Positions 8,242 to 16,628 of a stretch of DNA of 64,000 nt are shown here, one piece after another. Under the pieces are notes generated by a model. The model saw only the letters and a program-made list of their open reading frames with translations. It was not told the origin of the DNA and made no database searches. The position numbers were made by a program, and so were the translations under genes. The first letter of the stretch is position 1, and every line of letters begins with the position of its first letter. This DNA is from a virus, in IMG/VR virus record IMGVR_UViG_3300023175_000012, positions 1 to 64,000 of that record. The stretch is one strand, 5' to 3'.

Positions 8242-8448
8242 GTATTTTTTACTTTTTTGAGCTTGTCGTTTTGCCCAGGCTGCTTCAAAACCAATCTCAT
8301 GCTGATATGCTTCGATGTTACCCCATAATCTTTTTACATAAGATTCATAAGTAGACATTATATCTTTTTCCTGCCATGATTCAGGGATGAGTTGACCTTT
8401 TACAATCCAATACAAACGATTTGCTTCTTTAAGTTGGAAGTATGTCAT
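8227..8448 (-). CDS. Small uncharacterised protein
   Basis: 73 residues, helical, basic at the C-terminus (RQAQKSKKYL), with WQEKDIMSTYESYVKRLWGN in the middle. No family recognised. The start at 8448 is four bases after a TGTAAATA late-like box and has no ribosome site. It lies between gp13 and the kinase gene. Confidence 0.6.
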   Translation of the reverse strand: MTYFQLKEANRLYWIVKGQLIPESWQEKDIMSTYESYVKRLWGNIEAYQHEIGFEAAWAKRQAQKSKKYLTKA

Positions 8449-8463
8449 ACTGTATTTACAGTA
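8448..8463. promoter_or_regulatory. Inverted repeat containing a late-like box
   Basis: TACTGT-ATTT-ACAGTA, a perfect 6-bp inverted repeat. Its minus strand holds TGTAAATA (8453-8460), and one arm touches the start codon of the 73-residue gene. Could be a variant late promoter or an operator. Confidence 0.4.
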
Positions 8464-8485
8464 GACTTATATTATAGCGTTAACA

Positions 8486-9250
8486 TTAGCCAATTAAGAA
8501 ACTGTAGCCAACGCCGCCAGCAACTTGTAGAGATAACTCTTGTTCTAGTTTCTCCATATCTGCTTGAGCTTCAGCTTTTAGTGTGTCACCGTTAAGACTT
8601 GTGCCGCCTTGTGGTCCAGCAACAGTAGCAAATTTACTACGAGCTTCTCCTAGCATGTATTTGCAACCTGCTAGTGTGTAATCTTTAATCCATTGCTTTG
8701 CTAGATAATCTTCAAATAATTGATTATCAGGTCTATAGTTGTAAGCATAGATTAAAACTTCTTCGTCAGCTCTAGGTTGTTGTAATACTGTAAGTTTCTT
8801 TGTAGTTGTGTTCCATTTAAATTCTATAAATGACCCAAACATACGCCCTACTAGTTCTTGATATCCTGCAAACATATCATAAGTTGCTAATCCTCCCATT
8901 TGAGTTGATCCACTTAAAAGATATGTGTTAGTAAATGCTAAGTTAAAAGGTTCAAATAGAGAGCCGCCTCCGCCGTTGCCTGTTCTAGATCCAATACTTC
9001 TACGGAATAGTTTTCTTACTTCGATAACTTCGCTAGGTAATATGTACTCATTTTGATCTTCAATTAGTGTCAAAAACAAGTAAGATTCTTCTACAGCGTG
9101 ATCTGTTCTCTGCCTATACTTTGTTAATGCTTTTGTTAGAGCAGATTCGTAGTGTATAGGATCTAATTCTACATCAACCATGCCGCCACCTAAAAAGGCG
9201 TTAACATAGTCAAATATTTCCTGTTTTTGTGTTGCTAAACTAGTTGCCAT
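8486..9250 (-). CDS. 13: Neck protein, gp13-like
   Basis: 254 residues (T4 gp13 is 309). Conserved pieces are easy to see: YVNAFLGGGMVDVELDPIHYESALTKAL (residues near 15-42, quoted here only as a location for its YVNAFLGGG start), YILPSEVIEVRKLFRRSIG, LFEPFNLAFTNTYLL, and RADEEVLIYAYNYRPD. gp13 and gp14 form the collar that closes the filled head and receives the tail. The gene is divergent from gp14 and they share a palindromic late-promoter region. A GGAGA ribosome site precedes the start. Confidence 0.92.
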   Translation of the reverse strand: MATSLATQKQEIFDYVNAFLGGGMVDVELDPIHYESALTKALTKYRQRTDHAVEESYLFLTLIEDQNEYILPSEVIEVRKLFRRSIGSRTGNGGGGSLFEPFNLAFTNTYLLSGSTQMGGLATYDMFAGYQELVGRMFGSFIEFKWNTTTKKLTVLQQPRADEEVLIYAYNYRPDNQLFEDYLAKQWIKDYTLAGCKYMLGEARSKFATVAGPQGGTSLNGDTLKAEAQADMEKLEQELSLQVAGGVGYSFLIG

Positions 9251-9270
9251 ATTATCTTGTTCTCCAATAG

Positions 9271-9291
9271 TATTTATCGTATCGATAAATA
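9271..9291. promoter_or_regulatory. Divergent palindromic late promoters between gp13 and gp14
   Basis: TATTTATCG-TAT-CGATAAATA is a perfect inverted repeat of 9-base arms with a 3-base centre. It gives GATAAATA on each strand (minus 9271-9278, plus 9284-9291). The minus copy leads to gp13 with a normal leader; the plus copy leads to gp14 with only five bases before ATG 9297. Confidence 0.75.
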
Positions 9292-9296
9292 TGTAT

Positions 9297-10520
9297 ATGC
9301 CAAGACTATCATTATATAAACCAGAAAAGGGAAATGACTACAAATTTATGGATCAAAGGATCTATGAAATGTTTACAGTCGGCGGTACTGATGTTAATAT
9401 ACACAAGTATGTCGGAACAGACGACGGTGAAGTAGTCAAAGATAATACCCAAATACAAGATTTACTGTTCTTAGAAAACAGAGACAGAAAGTATGATCCA
9501 GATATCTATACTATACGGGGTATATACAACGTTCAAGACATTGATTTCGATCTAAGCCAATTTGGTTTATTCTTATCTAATGATACATTGTTTATGACCA
9601 TACATATTACTTCTAGTGTAAAAACGCTAGGAAGGAAGATTATGAGCGGTGATGTTATAGAACTCCCGCATTTAAAAGATGAGTATGCTGAAAACGATTT
9701 TGCAACTAGTCTTAAAAGATATTATGTTGTTGAAGATGTAAACAGAGCGGCAGAAGGATTTTCACCTACTTGGTATCCTCACTTATATAGAGTTAAATTA
9801 AAACAGATTGTTGATTCACAAGAGTTTAACGATATTTTAGAAGTACCGGAAGATGAAGATATCTTTATGGGTGATTACAGTTCAACTGTTACTTATGAGA
9901 TAGGACAAGTTGTAAAATATAAAGGAAAACTTTATCAAGCAACAGCTCAAACATCAGGAAATACACCTACAGATGTTTTTAACTGGTCTGAATATACAGA
10001 AAACACTTTGAGAGATTTACTAAGCACTTATGATAAAGAAAAGGCAATTAATGATGCTGTTTTAAGCGAAGCAGAAGCTGACGCAGAAAAATCAGGATAT
10101 GATACTAGCCATTATTATACTATTACTACAGACGATACTGGTAGAACAAGTGTAACTACTTTAGACGACCCAGGCGCAGGTAAACCTAGTAGAAGTGGGT
10201 ATGCAGGTTATCTAGTAGAAGACGGTCAACCACCTAATGGAGCAGCATTCGGAAGTGGAACAAGTTTTCCTGCTATAAACGAAACAGGTGATTACTTTTT
10301 ACGTACAGATTTTTTACCTAATAGATTGTTTAAATTTGATGGTACTAGGTGGTTAAAGGTACAGGATAATATTAGAATGACAATGACTAATACTAACGAT
10401 AGAAAAACTCAAATCGGAACATTTATTAATAATACCAATACAAATGAAATTGGTGGAGAAACAATTACAGAAAGACAAGCACTTTCTAAAGCACTTAGAC
10501 CAAAACCGGATAATACGTAA
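9297..10520 (+). CDS. 14: Neck protein, gp14-like, with carbohydrate-binding-like insert
   Basis: 407 residues from the chosen start (T4 gp14 is 256). FMDQRIYEMFTVGGTDVNIH, then ENRDRKYDPDIYTIRGIYNV and FDLSQFGLFLSNDTLFMTIH, match T4-like neck proteins. Around residues 195-232 is a CBM5/12-like unit (YEIGQVVKYKGKLYQATAQT) also found in the giant fibre proteins. An upstream ATG at 9291 lies inside the late box, so I prefer the third codon (9297), five bases beyond it and beginning MPRLSLYKPEKGNDYKF. There is no ribosome site. It overlaps gp15 by one base (TAATG). Confidence 0.88.
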   Translation: MPRLSLYKPEKGNDYKFMDQRIYEMFTVGGTDVNIHKYVGTDDGEVVKDNTQIQDLLFLENRDRKYDPDIYTIRGIYNVQDIDFDLSQFGLFLSNDTLFMTIHITSSVKTLGRKIMSGDVIELPHLKDEYAENDFATSLKRYYVVEDVNRAAEGFSPTWYPHLYRVKLKQIVDSQEFNDILEVPEDEDIFMGDYSSTVTYEIGQVVKYKGKLYQATAQTSGNTPTDVFNWSEYTENTLRDLLSTYDKEKAINDAVLSEAEADAEKSGYDTSHYYTITTDDTGRTSVTTLDDPGAGKPSRSGYAGYLVEDGQPPNGAAFGSGTSFPAINETGDYFLRTDFLPNRLFKFDGTRWLKVQDNIRMTMTNTNDRKTQIGTFINNTNTNEIGGETITERQALSKALRPKPDNT

Positions 10521-12046
10521 TGCAATTTTTTTATGATGCACAGATAAGAAGGTATGTAACTCAACTAGTAAGAATGTTGAGTAATTTCAATGTGCAAGAT
10601 GCACACGGAAATGAAAAGCAAGTTCCAGTTATGTACGGAGATATGACTAGACAAGTTGCTAATATAATACGAGACAACAGCGAAAACAAGATTCCAACAG
10701 CACCAAGAATGTCTGTTTACATTACTGGTCTTGAAATGGACAGAGATCGCACAGCCGATTCTAGTTTAATAAGTAAGCGTCACATACGTGAACGCACTTT
10801 TGACGAAGCAACTGGACAATATCTTAGTACACAAGGTAAAAACTACACTGTAGAACGACATATGCCTGCTCCATATACATTAAAAGTAAGTGCTGATCTT
10901 TGGGCTACAAACACAGAACAAAAATTACAAATATTAGAGCAAATATTAGTTTTGTTTAATCCTAGTTTTGAAATACAAACTACAGATAACTATCTAGATT
11001 GGACTAGTTTAACTGTAGTAAACATAGAAGGTATAACTTTTTCATCACGTTCTATACCTATAGGAGTTGATAGTGAAATTGATGTTGCTAGTATACAATT
11101 TAGTACCCCAATATACTTAACACCGCCTGCAAAGGTAAAACGCTTAGGAGTAACTACAAGTATTATATCTAACATATTCAATGAACAAACAGGGGATATT
11201 AACTTAGGTGCTACAATAGCAGGACAAATTGATGGTACTGAACCTGTATTTGTTACAAGAGTTAATACAGGTCCAATAGACACCGAAGATGACGGAAGCA
11301 CATACAATGTTGATGACGGTGCATTTCCAAATCAAGGTGACGGAAATATGGACTTTAATACAAAGAGATTGTTTGATAAAACAAGTATTAGTAGTACCTA
11401 TCAAAATTATGGTTTAAGTGTAGTTGATGATGTAGCACAATTAGTGTGGCGTAATAAGATAGGCGAAGTAAATTGGAGAGAACTAGTTGAAGCCTACCCT
11501 GGCACATATAAAGCAGATGTAAGCAGAATACTACTTATGGTAGATAGTAATGGAAATTATATTACAGGAACATTTACTATTAATCCTATGGACGAAACAA
11601 AAATTGTAATTAATTTCGACAGCGATTCATTACCAGATGATACTATTATTGAAGGTCCTGCTAGAAATCCAAATAGTTATACAAGTGTAGATTACATTAT
11701 TGATCCTTTAAGATTTAATCCTACTGATGTAAAGGGAGCAGGTATTAGGTTACTCATACTTGGAGATATAGGAAATTCAGAAAATGTAGATGGACCAGAT
11801 GCTTGGAAAAATACTGACGGTTCAGATTTTACAGCAAATGAAAACGATATTGTTGAATGGGACGGCTCTAAATGGCATGTAGTGTTTGATGCTTCTGGTG
11901 CAAACGATGGAAGCACTGATTCACCTGCAACATACATAAGCAATCTAAATACCGGCACACAATATAAATGGAACGGCGAGTTTTGGATTAAGAGCTATGA
12001 AGGTGAATACTCAGGAGGGACCTGGAACATACTACTAGATGCATAA
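10520..12046 (+). CDS. 15: Tail completion and sheath stabiliser protein, gp15-like, extended
   Basis: 508 residues, nearly twice T4 gp15 (272). The N-terminal 235 residues carry the family features: FFYDAQIRRYVTQLVRMLSN, PVMYGDMTRQVANIIRDNSE, and IQFSTPIYLTPPAKVKRLG. gp15 forms the hexamer at the top of the tail that stabilises sheath and tube and binds the neck. The C-terminal 270 residues are an acidic beta-rich extension with NDIVEWDGSKWHVVFDAS and YKWNGEFWIKSYEG, the same W-D-G-x-W style of module as in the sheath insertion and fibres. Translationally coupled to gp14. Confidence 0.87.
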   Translation: MQFFYDAQIRRYVTQLVRMLSNFNVQDAHGNEKQVPVMYGDMTRQVANIIRDNSENKIPTAPRMSVYITGLEMDRDRTADSSLISKRHIRERTFDEATGQYLSTQGKNYTVERHMPAPYTLKVSADLWATNTEQKLQILEQILVLFNPSFEIQTTDNYLDWTSLTVVNIEGITFSSRSIPIGVDSEIDVASIQFSTPIYLTPPAKVKRLGVTTSIISNIFNEQTGDINLGATIAGQIDGTEPVFVTRVNTGPIDTEDDGSTYNVDDGAFPNQGDGNMDFNTKRLFDKTSISSTYQNYGLSVVDDVAQLVWRNKIGEVNWRELVEAYPGTYKADVSRILLMVDSNGNYITGTFTINPMDETKIVINFDSDSLPDDTIIEGPARNPNSYTSVDYIIDPLRFNPTDVKGAGIRLLILGDIGNSENVDGPDAWKNTDGSDFTANENDIVEWDGSKWHVVFDASGANDGSTDSPATYISNLNTGTQYKWNGEFWIKSYEGEYSGGTWNILLDA

Positions 12047-12054
12047 CTACTAGT

Positions 12055-12495
12055 ATGAGCGATATTGTTTGTAGTGGAGCATTATTCTACTCCCTAAATA
12101 CAAAAAGATTTTTATTCCTACATAGGACTGGTCCTAAGTCTAATATCTCTTGGGGATTAGTTGGCGGAACAAATGAAAATAAAGAGACTCCTTGGGAAGG
12201 ATTAAAAAGAGAAATTTACGAAGAAATTGGTAATGTAGATTTCAAGAAAGTAATTCCTTTAGAAAGTTTTGTAAGTAACGATAATAGGTTTTCATTTCAT
12301 ACCTATCTAATAGTTATAAATGAAGAATTCATCCCCCAATTAAATAAAGAGCATGATGGATATGCTTGGGTATCAATTGGACAATGGCCTAAGCCACTAC
12401 ACCACGGGTTAAGAAATACACTACAGAACAAAACAATACAAGGAAAATTATCAACAATAACAGAAGTACTAAAGGTAATGGAAGACAATGAGTAG
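12055..12495 (+). CDS. NUDIX hydrolase
   Basis: 146 residues. A complete Nudix box is present: G38-x5-E44-x7-R52-E53-I-x-E56-E57-x-G59, so the metal-binding Glu residues needed to cleave a nucleoside diphosphate linked to another group are in place. The substrate (nucleotide sugar, NAD-type cofactor, capped RNA, dNTP) cannot be read from sequence. It is eight bases after gp15 with no clear ribosome site, and overlaps the next gene by eight bases, so expression probably follows gp15. Position in a neck-protein operon is odd for a metabolic enzyme. Confidence 0.85.
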   Translation: MSDIVCSGALFYSLNTKRFLFLHRTGPKSNISWGLVGGTNENKETPWEGLKREIYEEIGNVDFKKVIPLESFVSNDNRFSFHTYLIVINEEFIPQLNKEHDGYAWVSIGQWPKPLHHGLRNTLQNKTIQGKLSTITEVLKVMEDNE

Positions 12496-12847
12496 TGACG
12501 TATCAAAACAATCATGGGGACATGAACTTACAATAGCAAGAACAAATGATTATTGTACAAAAATATTAGCATTTGAAAAAGTAGGAAGTATTACAGACTT
12601 TTTCTTTAACGTAAAAAAAGAAAAAACTTGGTTTGTAAATACAGGCAATTTTAAATTGCGTTGGATTGATACTGATACAGGAAAACTTTTTGAAACAGTT
12701 ATAGGCGAAGGGCAAATTCATCATGTTCCTCCCCTAATGCCGTGTTGTCTTGAATCTATAAAAGACGATTCGTCGATTACAGAATCAAGCAATGGTGAGT
12801 TTGAAAAAGATAAGTTTATAGTGCTTCCTGGTAAAAACGTAGGGTGA
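12488..12847 (+). CDS. Cupin-fold protein
   Basis: 119 residues. WGHELTIARTNDYCTKIL at the start and the small beta-barrel pattern that follows (KTWFVNTGNFKLRWI, GEGQIHHVPPLMPCCLES) resemble the mannose-6-phosphate isomerase type II/sugar cupin group. His residues at about 77 and 78 plus nearby Glu could bind metal, but the usual G(X)5HXH motif is not complete. It has a GGAAGA ribosome site inside the end of the NUDIX gene. With the NUDIX protein it may handle a nucleotide sugar; that is inference. Confidence 0.65.
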   Translation: MSSDVSKQSWGHELTIARTNDYCTKILAFEKVGSITDFFFNVKKEKTWFVNTGNFKLRWIDTDTGKLFETVIGEGQIHHVPPLMPCCLESIKDDSSITESSNGEFEKDKFIVLPGKNVG

Positions 12848-12850
12848 AAC

Positions 12851-13117
12851 ATGTTTCCACGATTAACAAAGTCAGAAAAATGGACTAATGATTTAAAGCG
12901 TTATAAGAATGCTACACTTATAATAGAAGATGAAAAAGTTAAACTCAAACTAGTCAATTATATAAAAACGTTTGAGGAACTATCTAATGAAATAGATGTA
13001 GGACATCAATCAAGTAGCGGAGGCATTATTAGTCCGCGTCAATTAATAGACACAAAACACAATTTGTTCAAAGTTAAAGAAAAAATTGAAGTAATGTTAA
13101 AACAATTAGATAACTGA
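12851..13117 (+). CDS. Small uncharacterised protein
   Basis: 88 residues, mostly helical and Lys/Glu-rich, with a Ser/Gly turn (SSSGGIISPRQL) in the middle and two helices. No family recognised. It is the last gene of the plus-strand neck operon, four bases after the cupin gene with a weak GGGTGA ribosome site. Its 3' end overlaps the convergent 650-residue gene by 12 bases. Confidence 0.65.
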   Translation: MFPRLTKSEKWTNDLKRYKNATLIIEDEKVKLKLVNYIKTFEELSNEIDVGHQSSSGGIISPRQLIDTKHNLFKVKEKIEVMLKQLDN

Positions 13118-15058
13118 TATACGTTTAATTGTTATAGCACCTACCATTGCAGGGTGCAATGTACACTGATATCTATAGTTTCCTGAAATAGTTTCAGGAA
13201 CTTCCCAATACAATGTTCCGCCATCTTTACCTTGAGCGTTTGCTCCAGTCGACACATTGCCAATAATATCTACATGAATTAATCCTGTATTATATGCTGT
13301 TCCTGTACCGTCTTGAATTTCAAAAGGATGTCCTGCAATTTGATCTAAGTCAAAAGCAATAGTCATACCACCTATTGCATATAGTGTAGGATTGTTTCCT
13401 GTATAACCGTGACTGTCGCACAGATACGCAGAGTTGCCTGCATTGTTTAGGCGTAACATAGCAAATGCTGGCATATAACTTTTATCTATAGTTCTACCAG
13501 TTCGCACAACTTCTTCTAGATCGTCATATTTACTAACACCTAATGCCGCTGGCATATCGATACGCACACTGTCGCCTGTAACTGTTGTGCTTATGTTAGT
13601 ACCACCAGTAAATGTGAATGTATCTGTTGTTGTGTTAGCAGAAACACTACCTGCATCACCGTTAAATGTTAACCATAAATTTTGATCTGGATCACCACCA
13701 CCACCACTTACTGTGTCAGGTCCCCATGTACTTCCGTCCCAAACAAGTGCTTGTCCTGTTGACGGTGCAGCACTACTGACATTGTTTAAATCTCCTATGT
13801 TAGAACTTGTCGATAAAGCATCCGTTATGCCGTATCCAGCTATTGTTGTAGGAGTTCCGGATAATGAACTAAATGCTCCATCAAAAGCGTCTGTGATCCC
13901 ATATCCTGCTATAGTAGTTGGCTTGCCAGACAATGAACTAAATGCTCCATCAAAGGCGTCTGTGATTCCATATCCTGCTATTGTAGTTGGAGTATTTGTT
14001 AATGAACTAAACTGTTTATCAAATAATAAACTAGTTGTATCAGTTAAGTCGCTTACATCGGAAGGAATAGTAGGAGTATTAATAAAGTTGTTATAATTTA
14101 AAAAGTATACACCTTCAAATCCGTCAAGTGTATCTGCGTTTGCACCTACACTAACATCTACTGTAAAGTTTGAATTGTAAACCATAAACACTGGAACATT
14201 AGCACCAACAGAACCAGGTGTTAATTCTGTTCCTGTTGTATCGTCATAGAAATTAGCTCTAAATCCGTTTACAGTTTTGTTTGCAATCTCAACAGATATA
14301 TTTGCATCGCCTGCAATTTCTAAATCAGTGACAACTACATAATTAGTATTACTTTGTGCTGTATCAAATGTAAAGTCTATGTAACTGTCTGTGTTTGCAT
14401 TGTATACGTGTGCCGCACTTTGCATTTCAACAAACTGTGTTGGTGTAGTTAAGTTTCCTGCATCTATTCTAGCAAACGCAAATGGTGCAACTACTGATGT
14501 AACATCATTGCCACCGCCACCTGCGGTTAAGTCTGCACCAGGTGACCACTTAGCACCATCCCATTTTAAAACATTACCTGCAGACGGAAGATTGCTACTT
14601 GTATCGACATCTGTTAAATCGTCAATGCCTAAATTAGCTGCGCCAGCACCTGTAATAGTAAGTGTATTACCGCTAATAGCCGTACTTACTGTGCCTGCTC
14701 CTGCAACTGTTAAACTGTCAGTAGGACTAGATGCTGTTATAGTTCCTGCATCTGCATTAAATGTTTGGAATAGATTTTGATCCGGGGTTGCTACTGATCC
14801 TGTAAAATTAATTGTAACTTGGTCTCCTGATATTGCTGTTGTAATATCAGTACCGCCAACTATAGCAAAAGAATCATCTTCTGCATCTGCTGTAGTTGTA
14901 CCGCTGTCTGCTGTGAAGGTCTTAAAGACATCAGGTGCTTCTGCTGATATACCTGCGCCTGCAACTACATTCCAAGATGTACCATCCCATTGCCAAGTTG
15001 TTGTGCCATCTGTAAATGTATCGTCTATACTAGGACTGTTAGGAAAATTTAATGCCAT
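13106..15058 (-). CDS. Fibre-like virion protein with C-terminal cupredoxin-like domain
   Basis: 650 residues. N-terminal segments alternate short beta motifs (TWQWDGTSWNVVAG, DQNLFQTFNADAGT, LVWDGSTWGPDTV). Residues around 350-420 hold three near-identical copies of the phage fibre repeat SSLSGxPTTIAGYGITDAF. The last 80 residues look like a small blue-copper domain: His577 (GHPFEI), Cys632, His635 and Met638 in YQCTLHPAMVG, the same C-x2-H-x2-M loop as amicyanin. Probably a trimeric fibre or adhesin; copper binding is inference. The start overlaps the protease stop as TAATG, with a GGAGGT site and late box. Confidence 0.72.
   Translation of the reverse strand: MALNFPNSPSIDDTFTDGTTTWQWDGTSWNVVAGAGISAEAPDVFKTFTADSGTTTADAEDDSFAIVGGTDITTAISGDQVTINFTGSVATPDQNLFQTFNADAGTITASSPTDSLTVAGAGTVSTAISGNTLTITGAGAANLGIDDLTDVDTSSNLPSAGNVLKWDGAKWSPGADLTAGGGGNDVTSVVAPFAFARIDAGNLTTPTQFVEMQSAAHVYNANTDSYIDFTFDTAQSNTNYVVVTDLEIAGDANISVEIANKTVNGFRANFYDDTTGTELTPGSVGANVPVFMVYNSNFTVDVSVGANADTLDGFEGVYFLNYNNFINTPTIPSDVSDLTDTTSLLFDKQFSSLTNTPTTIAGYGITDAFDGAFSSLSGKPTTIAGYGITDAFDGAFSSLSGTPTTIAGYGITDALSTSSNIGDLNNVSSAAPSTGQALVWDGSTWGPDTVSGGGGDPDQNLWLTFNGDAGSVSANTTTDTFTFTGGTNISTTVTGDSVRIDMPAALGVSKYDDLEEVVRTGRTIDKSYMPAFAMLRLNNAGNSAYLCDSHGYTGNNPTLYAIGGMTIAFDLDQIAGHPFEIQDGTGTAYNTGLIHVDIIGNVSTGANAQGKDGGTLYWEVPETISGNYRYQCTLHPAMVGAITIKRISVI
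13815..14005 (-). repeat. Tandem ~69-bp coding repeat, about three copies
   Basis: The DNA for SSLSGxPTTIAGYGITDAFDGAF is repeated nearly identically about three times. Approximate borders. Such repeats are common in phage fibres and can change copy number by recombination. Confidence 0.75.
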
Positions 15059-16626
15059 TAGTTACCTCCACTAATATTTATCGTTCCTGATATAGCCCAC
15101 GGATTTGCTTGACCATGTCTACTATACAGCATTCTATTAGGACCGCCTAATAGTGTTAACGTATAATTATCGTAATCTGTATCAGAACCTGTTGTTGAAA
15201 TAACACTCTTACAATCTGCAAAAACTTTATCTTGTAATTGTGCAGGAGTAAGATCAGGCTGTACTTGTAAATGTAATGCACAAACACCAGCAACTTGCGG
15301 TGATGCCATAGATGTGCCTCCTATACTCATAATTTTGTATATGCTGTTAGCTGGATAATCTAAAAGTGTATATCCAGAATCTGCAATTCTACTTGATGTA
15401 CTCATTATGTTATCACCCGGTGCATAAATGTTTATTGCAGGGCCTCTTGTAGAACTATCTGCAATTTTGTCTACAGTACCGTCTACCTCTGCATCAATAT
15501 TTCCGACCATAAATGCTTCACTACTAAAAGGTGAACTACCTTGATGATATTCATATGCAAACCCACCAAAAGTTACAGTGTTATCAAAGTCTGCGCCACC
15601 GGGCACATCGGCTTTATAACGATTGTTTCCAGCCGCAATACATATGTGTATTCCGGCATCAATCATATCTTCAATTTCTGCATCAACTGAGGCTACTCTA
15701 ACTGGTAATCGCATTTGACCGAAAAATTCTCTACTTACACCTGTTGCCGCCCACAGTTCGCCTCTAGTTGTATAGTCAACTCCGTATGTCCAAGGAGTTC
15801 CTCTATATACACCGTTTGTAGGATCAGAAGATTGTGTTGATCCATACCCCCAACTCATATTTACAACAGTTGGACTACCGTTTGTTTTTGCACTATGCCA
15901 TAAACGTATAGCATCAAATGCTTGAGAGATCGGAATGCCTGTGCCATCACTTCCTGATAATGTTTCTAGCCCTTGTAACTTTTGGCTGAATATTCTAGCT
16001 CCCTTAGCCCAACCATATGTTTTGCCTGCTGCTATGCCTGCACAATGAGTGCCGTGTCCGTCGGCATCTCTATAATGGTCTGCTGATTGCGTACCTATTA
16101 GTCCAGATTCTGTATACCAGTCAATTTGCTGTAATCTACTGTTGCCAGATGCATCTTGCCATTCTGGATGTTCAGGATCAATACCGCTATCTTGAATAAC
16201 AATATCTACACCAGTGCCATCTAGTGCATAAAGATAGTCGCCTGCTATTGTAGTATTAGTTCCATATACGTTAGTTTCTTCTATACAACGTCTTAACCCC
16301 CAATTTACAAACGTTGGTGTTGTTAATGCAGCACCCGAAATACTTCTATAAAATACTCCTGTTTGTGTTGCATTACGAATTAGCTCTATATCGTCTCTTT
16401 GATCTGGTGGAATTTCTACCGATAACACTCTTGGATCTTGTCTTAGATCTTGTGCTTCTTCGTCAGTTAGCATCCAATGTGTCATACGCTTGGAACCTAC
16501 TCTAGGATCAGCAATGTCTACACTTCTGCTAGGAATAGGACCTTCTCCTGTACTTGCAGATAGTTCTGCATCAAATGCTTCTAAGTCTATTCCTCTATGT
16601 ACTACTACAATATATTCTTTTTCCAT
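15058..16626 (-). CDS. Subtilisin-like serine protease (S8 family)
   Basis: 522 residues with a full catalytic set: Asp146 (VIQDSGIDPEHPEW), His191 (DGHGTHCAGIAAG), oxyanion Asn334 (AAGNN) and Ser439 (GGTSMASPQVAG). Residues 1-75 resemble an I9-type propeptide (EYIVVVHRGIDLEAF). There is no signal peptide, so it is not exported by Sec but probably carried on the virion, given fibre genes on both sides. It may cleave host surface proteins or process fibres; the sequence does not tell. The large loop at about 260-330 between His and Asn regions is longer than in compact subtilisins. Confidence 0.93.
   Translation of the reverse strand: MEKEYIVVVHRGIDLEAFDAELSASTGEGPIPSRSVDIADPRVGSKRMTHWMLTDEEAQDLRQDPRVLSVEIPPDQRDDIELIRNATQTGVFYRSISGAALTTPTFVNWGLRRCIEETNVYGTNTTIAGDYLYALDGTGVDIVIQDSGIDPEHPEWQDASGNSRLQQIDWYTESGLIGTQSADHYRDADGHGTHCAGIAAGKTYGWAKGARIFSQKLQGLETLSGSDGTGIPISQAFDAIRLWHSAKTNGSPTVVNMSWGYGSTQSSDPTNGVYRGTPWTYGVDYTTRGELWAATGVSREFFGQMRLPVRVASVDAEIEDMIDAGIHICIAAGNNRYKADVPGGADFDNTVTFGGFAYEYHQGSSPFSSEAFMVGNIDAEVDGTVDKIADSSTRGPAINIYAPGDNIMSTSSRIADSGYTLLDYPANSIYKIMSIGGTSMASPQVAGVCALHLQVQPDLTPAQLQDKVFADCKSVISTTGSDTDYDNYTLTLLGGPNRMLYSRHGQANPWAISGTINISGGN
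15075..15082 (-). promoter_or_regulatory. Late promoter box GATAAATA
   Basis: GATAAATA inside the last codons of the protease gene, 17 bases before the 650-residue fibre gene start, with GGAGGT between. Confidence 0.6.
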
Positions 16627-16628
16627 TG

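Noticed and set aside
9291-9296. ATG at 9291 as the gp14 start
   Set aside because: It lies within the late box and upstream of the predicted transcript start; ATG 9297 fits spacing and the expected N-terminus.
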